From positions 1,054,001-1,118,000 of the forward strand of contig NZ_CP009556.1 of assembly GCF_000959365.1 (NCBI RefSeq): a stretch of DNA of 64,000 nucleotides. The letters run 5' to 3'. Source of the DNA: Burkholderia oklahomensis C6786. GTDB lineage: Bacteria > Pseudomonadota > Gammaproteobacteria > Burkholderiales > Burkholderiaceae. The notes under the pieces are model-generated. The model saw only the letters and a program-made list of their open reading frames with translations, was not told the DNA's origin and ran no database searches. Position numbers and translations under genes: made by a program. Shown in pieces: positions 63,375 to 64,000 of the stretch (position 1 is its first letter; each line of letters opens with the position of its first letter).

Positions 63375-63867
63375 GAAATGCTCCTGATGGAAACGAAATG
63401 ATCGCTATTGTAGGGGAGCCGCGCGATCTCGGCCGGATTTCCCGGCGCGCGCGGCTCGACGGCTTTGCGCGATGCGGCCGAAAAGCGCCCCGAGATTGCG
63501 TTTACGAGATAAGGCGATAGCCGGCGCAACCACGCCGAAACGCCCGCCACGCCTGGCTCCGTGGCCCGCCGCCCGGCGCTTTGCGGCCGCCCGCCGTTTG
63601 GAAGGCCGCCACTAACACGCGCCTTGCTTATCCGCGCATCCTCGCCATATTGTTTCAGTTATTAATGTAAAGGTTGGCGGCCGAACTGCGAGCGTGCGGT
63701 GGCCGGCGCCGCGTGACTTGGCGGGGCCGATGGTATGCGGCGGCCGGTGCGCGAGCGACCCGGCGCGAACCGTCGATTTGCGCGAGCCTTTCGCCGGCGC
63801 CGCATGCGACGCCGGCGGGCCCGGCACGCATCGACAACGCCAACGATCGCTCAGATAGGAGACATCG
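63375..63867. promoter_or_regulatory. Divergent intergenic region, FKBP / second PF10118 gene
   Basis: 493 bases. The left end should carry the FKBP promoter; an AT-richer patch at 63645-63675 (TATTGTTTCAGTTATTAATG) is the likeliest promoter for the rightward gene. The ribosome site TAGGAGA is at 63856-63862. No coding frame is supported in between. Confidence 0.4.
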
Positions 63868-64000
63868 ATGAATCAATCCGCGAAGTCGACGGACACCGTG
63901 TTCGTCATGCCCGTGCGCCGCGACCTGCGCTTCAATCTGCCGGTCGAGCGCGCGACGAATTGGCACGGGCAGGGCTCGCAGGTCTCGCATTTCTTCAACG
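63868..64000 (+). CDS. Metal-dependent hydrolase family protein (PF10118-like), N-terminal part
   Basis: First 44 codons of a gene cut by the right edge. The segment FNLPVERATNWHGQGSQVSH (residues ~22-41) ending in FFN resembles the corresponding part of the hydrolase at 4368-5333 (DWSATRAHWIPGDPFSTHFVN), so the same family is likely. AGGAGA six to eight bases upstream supports the ATG at 63868. The rest of the protein, including the metal ligands, is outside the window. Confidence 0.6.
   Translation, partial: MNQSAKSTDTVFVMPVRRDLRFNLPVERATNWHGQGSQVSHFFN

Overview
The window is a GC-rich bacterial chromosome segment that reads as Burkholderia sensu stricto, most likely the B. pseudomallei/thailandensis/oklahomensis group. 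The reasons are the very high third-position GC, a complete bce-I (cepacian exopolysaccharide) cluster, a SYLF lipoprotein of the BPSL1445 type, and many short perfect tandem repeats between genes. The species is inferred, not proven. No rRNA, tRNA, CRISPR array or intact insertion sequence was seen.

Layout. 1-9.3 kb: a catabolic region for a hydrophobic substrate. It holds a GMC oxidoreductase (cut by the left edge), an AraC regulator, an MpaB/Lcp-like (DUF2236) oxygenase with AT-richer codon use, and a tightly overlapping minus-strand operon (SDR, acetoacetate-decarboxylase-like enzyme, old yellow enzyme, PF10118 metal-dependent hydrolase, MarR) facing a second AraC regulator. 9.3-16.1 kb: a glycine-zipper lipoprotein, trpS, a 27-copy hexanucleotide repeat, a GlxA-type regulator divergent from a DJ-1/isonitrile-hydratase-like protein, and an ABC exporter preceded by a possible leader peptide. 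16.6-21.2 kb: a DyP peroxidase, a secreted DUF3472 protein, an OsmC-like protein and a LysR regulator. 21.3-27.2 kb: an acyl-CoA operon (ACAD, APH-type kinase, histidine phosphatase, two SDRs, MDR) that resembles the split form of human ACAD10/11 and the levulinate lva system. 27.2-29.4 kb: a candidate small RNA on the minus strand and a Bcr/CflA exporter.

30.1-35.4 kb: a ZnuD-like TonB receptor behind two nearly identical inverted Zur-like operators, a small secreted protein, an AI-2E-family permease, a SYLF lipoprotein and a DUF883 protein. 36-41.3 kb: an ExeM/NucH-type extracellular nuclease and an ECF42-type sigma factor module with two DGPF/YciI proteins and a membrane-anchored SRPBCC protein. 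41.8-45.6 kb: a Tat-type lipoprotein amidase and a rubrerythrin/iron-sulphur/DUF3501 trio. 45.6-47.2 kb: an AT-rich patch and a protein with a transposase-derived N-terminus fused to an unknown C-terminus.

47.3-62 kb: the bce-I cluster. bceA (GDP-mannose supply) runs leftward; bceB-K run rightward as a nearly gapless operon covering priming transferase, UDP-glucose dehydrogenase, tyrosine phosphatase, Wza-like exporter, tyrosine autokinase, four glycosyltransferases and a Wzy-like polymerase. No flippase or acyltransferase lies here, so the pathway must be completed elsewhere. The right end holds an AraC regulator, an FKBP prolyl isomerase and the start of a second PF10118 gene.
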